Shown: piece after piece, positions 61,047 through 64,000 of the stretch | Layout of the letters: the number at the start of each line of letters is the position of its first letter | Position numbering within the stretch: the first letter of the stretch is position 1 | Assembly: GCF_000252995.1 (NCBI RefSeq) | Contig: NC_015761.1 | Location: 2,480,001-2,544,000, forward strand | DNA: 64,000 nt | From: Salmonella bongori NCTC 12419 | Lineage (GTDB): Bacteria; Pseudomonadota; Gammaproteobacteria; Enterobacterales; Enterobacteriaceae | Direction of reading: 5' to 3' | Position numbers and translations under genes: made by a program | The notes under the pieces: generated by a model | The model's input: only the letters and a program-made list of their open reading frames with translations | What the model was told of the DNA's origin: nothing | Databases searched by the model: none

Positions 61047-61850
61047 ATGCATCCGATGCTGACCATCGCCGTGCGCGCAGCGCGCAAGGCGGGTAATGTA
61101 ATTGCCAAAAACTATGAAACTCCGGACGCTGTTGAAGCGAGCCAAAAAGGCAGTAACGATTTTGTGACTAACGTAGATAAAGCCGCTGAAGCGGTGATTA
61201 TCGACACGATTCGTAAATCTTACCCGCAACATACTATTATCACCGAAGAAAGCGGTGAACACGTTGGCACAGATCAGGATGTTCAATGGGTTATCGATCC
61301 ACTGGATGGCACCACCAATTTCATCAAACGCCTGCCGCACTTTGCAGTATCCATCGCAGTACGTATTAAAGGCCGTACTGAGGTTGCCGTGGTTTACGAT
61401 CCGATGCGTAACGAACTGTTCACCGCCACCCGCGGTCAGGGCGCACAGTTGAACGGTTACCGCCTGCGCGGCAGCACTGCTCGCGATCTGGACGGTACCA
61501 TCCTTGCCACCGGTTTCCCGTTTAAAGCCAAACAATACGCGACAACCTACATTAATGTTATCGGCAAACTGTTCACCGAATGCGCCGATTTCCGCCGCAC
61601 CGGTTCCGCCGCGCTGGATCTGGCGTATGTGGCGGCAGGTCGCGTCGATGGTTTCTTTGAAATTGGCCTGCGTCCGTGGGATTTCGCCGCGGGCGAGCTG
61701 CTGGTTCGTGAAGCAGGCGGTATTGTCAGCGATTTTACCGGCGGGCATAACTACATGATGACCGGTAATATCGTGGCGGGTAACCCTCGCGTCGTTAAAG
61801 CCATGCTGGCGAACATGCGCGATGAACTGAGCGATGCGCTGAAGCGTTAA
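61047..61850 (+). CDS. suhB: SuhB inositol-1-monophosphatase / rRNA antitermination factor
   Basis: A 267-residue protein of the inositol monophosphatase family. Metal-binding motifs are ITEESGEHVG (Glu), WVIDPLDGTTNFIKRLPHFAVSIA (Asp-Pro-Leu-Asp-Gly) and the C-terminal LRPWDFAAGELLVREAGG. Besides its phosphatase activity it acts in the NusA-containing rRNA antitermination complex in E. coli. Same length as the E. coli protein. A hairpin follows its stop codon. Confidence 0.97.
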   Translation: MHPMLTIAVRAARKAGNVIAKNYETPDAVEASQKGSNDFVTNVDKAAEAVIIDTIRKSYPQHTIITEESGEHVGTDQDVQWVIDPLDGTTNFIKRLPHFAVSIAVRIKGRTEVAVVYDPMRNELFTATRGQGAQLNGYRLRGSTARDLDGTILATGFPFKAKQYATTYINVIGKLFTECADFRRTGSAALDLAYVAAGRVDGFFEIGLRPWDFAAGELLVREAGGIVSDFTGGHNYMMTGNIVAGNPRVVKAMLANMRDELSDALKR

Positions 61851-62350
61851 TGTATGTTGGCGGGTGTGCTTTGCGCATCCGCCCTCCCTCTTTCAGGCCA
61901 AATGCCGAGACCGACGTCCACCGTTTGACTTCCCTCTGACACTTTCGCACTCGCCTCTCCGCGCTTTATTGCAGCACGCCCACTCCCGGTGAATACCTAT
62001 AAACCTTTCCTGACAGGAGAGTGAAACAGGGAATGGCTTCGCCCTGGCGCTAAAACTAAAAAATTCGCTTTTCCTCCGCAAATGCAGTGATGCATTTAGC
62101 GGATATTATGCCATCCTGTACTGCGATACGGTGATTAAGTTTACTCAGCCCGCGCTGTTGTATGAATAGCGTGGTGCAGTCTATATGCATGTTTTATGAT
62201 TAAGAATATATTTATTATACAGATATCAAGAACCATTTTTTCCCGTTAGCGAACATGACGCATTAGCGCTAGCGTAACAGTAATATTCTTCTGATTTTTA
62301 TAACAATTTATTTTCATTTGTTTTTCCTGAATATTACTGTGGAGTATGTG
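61851..62350. other. Gap between suhB and asrA (500 bases)
   Basis: No gene is convincing; a 62-codon minus-strand frame at 61893-62081 has no ribosome site. It contains the suhB terminator and a hairpin at 62076-62102 (CCGC-AAATGCA / TGCATTT-a-GCGG). From 62160 the DNA becomes AT-rich and leads into the asrA promoter region, with a TAATAT -10-like hexamer at 62281. The AT-rich half fits the acquired nature of the asr genes. Confidence 0.5.
61859..61883 (+). terminator. suhB terminator
   Basis: GGCGGGTGTGC / GCGCATCCGCC pairs at all 11 positions (two G-U) with a TTT loop, eight bases after the stop codon. The following CTCCCTCTTTC is only moderately T-rich. Confidence 0.55.
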
Positions 62351-63394
62351 ATGGCTATCAAAATTACGCCAGAGGAGTTTAGTCTGCTTATCCAGCGATT
62401 AAGCAAAAAGTGGCGCGTGTTTGCCCCATCCGCAGAGTTTCGCGGCGGACGTTTTTCCGATACTGACAACATTATTTATCAACAAATTCGCAGTTGGCGC
62501 GATCTCATCTGGCGAGAGAAATCACACATGTCGCCGAATACTATTATCGCCCCTATCACCGAAACGCTCTTTTATTTTGATAAAGACACAATTCAAATTG
62601 CCGGGACGGATACCTCCCCAATATTAATCTTTGCCCGCGCCTGCGATATTCACGCTATGTCGCGACTGGATTATATGTATTTATCAAATGGGAATAACTC
62701 CGATTACAGTTATCAACTATTACGGAAACAGATTCGTTTCATCCTTATTGAATGCGAAGAAAGCTTCGAAAATTGTTTCTGCGTCTCAATGGGCACTAAT
62801 AAAACCGAGCGCTATAGCGCCGCAATGCGCTTTAGCGAGGAGGGCGCGCTTGTCAGCATTCGCGATCCTTTTGTTGAGGCGGCGATTCAAGGGCTGGGGC
62901 AGAATATCGACTATGCTCCCTCTTTTGTCAGCGAAAATCGGGAAACCGTCATCACACCGGACAGTGTTTGCCAGGATCCGCAAAAAATTCGCGACATTCT
63001 CACTCGCCACCCACTATGGGACGCTTACGACAGCCGTTGTATCAGCTGTGGACGCTGCACCACCGGATGCCCAACCTGCACCTGCTATAGCGTCTTTGAC
63101 GTCGCCTATGATGAAAATCCGCAGCGCGGCGAACGTCGTCGCCAGTGGGCCAGTTGCATGGTGCCAGGTTTTAGCGATATGGCCGGCGGTCATGGCTTTC
63201 GCGAAAAACCCGGCGAACGTCTGCGCTACCGCGCCCTACATAAGGTCAATGACTACAAAGCGCGCAACGGCATTGAGCATATGTGCGTTGGCTGCGGGCG
63301 CTGTGACGATCGTTGTCCGCAATACATCAAGTTCTCTCTCATTATTAACAAAATGACCGCCGCCGTTCGCCAGGCGCTGGCTGAGGAGGCATAA
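62351..63394 (+). CDS. asrA: AsrA anaerobic sulfite reductase subunit A
   Basis: A 347-residue iron-sulfur electron-transfer subunit of the Salmonella AsrABC sulfite reductase, which makes sulfide from sulfite without oxygen. Two ferredoxin-type motifs are seen near the C-terminus: CISCGRCTTGCPTCTC (about residue 232) and CVGCGRCDDRCPQY (about 317). Further cysteines lie at CEESFENCFC (about 142). I chose the ATG at 62351 (MAIKITPEEF), preceded by GGAG; an upstream ATG at 62318 lies before the ribosome site. asrB follows after three bases. The protein is close to but not identical with S. Typhimurium AsrA as I recall it. Confidence 0.93.
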   Translation: MAIKITPEEFSLLIQRLSKKWRVFAPSAEFRGGRFSDTDNIIYQQIRSWRDLIWREKSHMSPNTIIAPITETLFYFDKDTIQIAGTDTSPILIFARACDIHAMSRLDYMYLSNGNNSDYSYQLLRKQIRFILIECEESFENCFCVSMGTNKTERYSAAMRFSEEGALVSIRDPFVEAAIQGLGQNIDYAPSFVSENRETVITPDSVCQDPQKIRDILTRHPLWDAYDSRCISCGRCTTGCPTCTCYSVFDVAYDENPQRGERRRQWASCMVPGFSDMAGGHGFREKPGERLRYRALHKVNDYKARNGIEHMCVGCGRCDDRCPQYIKFSLIINKMTAAVRQALAEEA

Positions 63395-63397
63395 CGC

Positions 63398-64000
63398 ATG
63401 TCACATTGTTCCTGTCATGATAAACCGCAGCACAGCTTGCTTCCTGCGGCGTACCGCATCCTCAGCATTACCCGCCACACGCCGCAGGAGTGGAACTTCC
63501 GTGTGGCGGTTGATTTTCCCGCGCACTGGGGGCAATTTGTTGAAATTTCGTTGCCGCGCGTCGGCGAAGCGCCAATCTCTGTTTCCGACTACGGCGATGG
63601 CTGGATAGATCTGTTGATTCGTAACGTCGGAAAAGTGACCGGCGCCCTCTTTACTCTGAAGGAAGGCGATAACGTGTGGCTGCGCGGCTGCTATGGCAAC
63701 GGTTATCCGGTTGATACGTTACGTCATAAACCCTTACTGGTTGTCGCAGGCGGCACCGGCGTCGCGCCAGTGAAAGGATTGATGCGCTATTTCGTTGAGA
63801 ATCCGCAGGAAATTGGTCAGTTGGATATGATTCTCGGCTATAAAAACCACGACGGCGTGCTGTACAAAGAAGAGATGGCAGCATGGCATGGCAAACATAA
63901 TCTGGTGCTCACGCTGGATGAAGGTGAGGCCGATGACCGCTTCCAGATTGGTCGGGTGACCGATCGCCTTGCCGAAATGGCACTTAGCGATATCGACACG
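63398..64000 (+). CDS. asrB: AsrB anaerobic sulfite reductase subunit B (cut by window end)
   Basis: 201 codons without a stop at the window end; the family protein is about 270 residues. It begins SHCSCHDKPQHSLLPAAYRI. The ferredoxin-NADP reductase fold is visible: an FAD-binding barrel (WGQFVEISLPRVGEAPISVS) and the nucleotide-binding start LLVVAGGTGVAPVKGLM near residue 115. It should carry electrons from NAD(P)H through FAD to AsrA and the siroheme subunit AsrC, which lies beyond the window. GAGGAGG ahead of the ATG overlaps the end of asrA, indicating coupling. Confidence 0.93.
   Translation, partial: MSHCSCHDKPQHSLLPAAYRILSITRHTPQEWNFRVAVDFPAHWGQFVEISLPRVGEAPISVSDYGDGWIDLLIRNVGKVTGALFTLKEGDNVWLRGCYGNGYPVDTLRHKPLLVVAGGTGVAPVKGLMRYFVENPQEIGQLDMILGYKNHDGVLYKEEMAAWHGKHNLVLTLDEGEADDRFQIGRVTDRLAEMALSDIDT

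Noticed and set aside
61893..62081. 62-codon minus-strand frame after suhB
   Set aside because: No Shine-Dalgarno sequence, basic unconserved translation; noted only as part of the intergenic region.
62216..62229. Possible FNR site before asrA (TATACAGATATCAA)
   Set aside because: One good half site, but only 7 of 10 positions match and no -10 lies at the class II distance.

Overview
The window reads as enterobacterial core chromosome. The best match is Salmonella: the gene order bepA-arsC-hda-uraA-upp-purMN-ppk-ppx-pdeF-yfgGHI-guaAB-xseA ... yfgJ-der-bamB-yfgM-hisS-ispG-rodZ-rlmN-ndk ... pbpC-yfhM-sseA-sseB-pepB-isc-trmJ-suhB is shared with E. coli, but it is interrupted by Salmonella-type insertions. 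These are a SinH/SinI/RatA surface-protein cluster (CS54 island type) between xseA and yfgJ, a four-gene DMSO-reductase-like cluster between ndk and pbpC, and the anaerobic sulfite reductase genes asrAB after suhB. In the CS54 layout known from S. enterica subsp. I, shdA and ratB lie next to xseA. Here they are absent and the RatA-like gene ends 8 bases from xseA, so I suspect a non-subspecies-I Salmonella (or S. bongori). That is inference.

Layout. 1-6.1 kb: the end of bepA, arsC-like yfgD, hda, the upp-uraA uracil salvage operon, and divergent purMN under a PurR box. 6.2-14 kb: polyphosphate ppk-ppx, the c-di-GMP phosphodiesterase pdeF, and three small envelope genes (yfgG, yfgH, yfgI). 14.3-19 kb: guaBA and divergent xseA. 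19-28.7 kb: RatA-like giant exoprotein, SinI and the intimin-like outer-membrane protein SinH, all on the minus strand in an apparent operon with an AT-rich upstream region. 29-38.5 kb: yfgJ, der-bamB-yfgM-hisS-ispG-rodZ-rlmN-ndk, mostly one collinear minus-strand block. 38.7-43.3 kb: molybdoenzyme cluster with overlapping genes and an upstream perfect FNR box. 43.5-54 kb: pbpC-yfhM (peptidoglycan synthase plus bacterial alpha-2-macroglobulin), sseA, sseB, pepB. 54.2-60 kb: the complete isc operon iscRSUA-hscBA-fdx-iscX with paired IscR sites. 60.2-64 kb: trmJ, suhB, asrA and the start of asrB.

The most rewarding region for new biology is SinH-SinI-RatA. The C-terminal domain of SinI is clearly related to that of SinH, and the N-terminal segment of SinI resembles that of RatA, so SinI looks like a modular bridge between a beta-barrel protein and a 2130-residue tandem-repeat exoprotein. 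Other signals include three FNR-type palindromes at unrelated genes (pdeF, the DMSO-reductase-like cluster, upp/purM) and two ERIC repeats. One ERIC carries a 70-base internal insert and overlaps the ndk stop codon; the other is full length and sits inside the isc operon. No tRNA or rRNA genes, insertion sequences, prophage or CRISPR arrays were seen.
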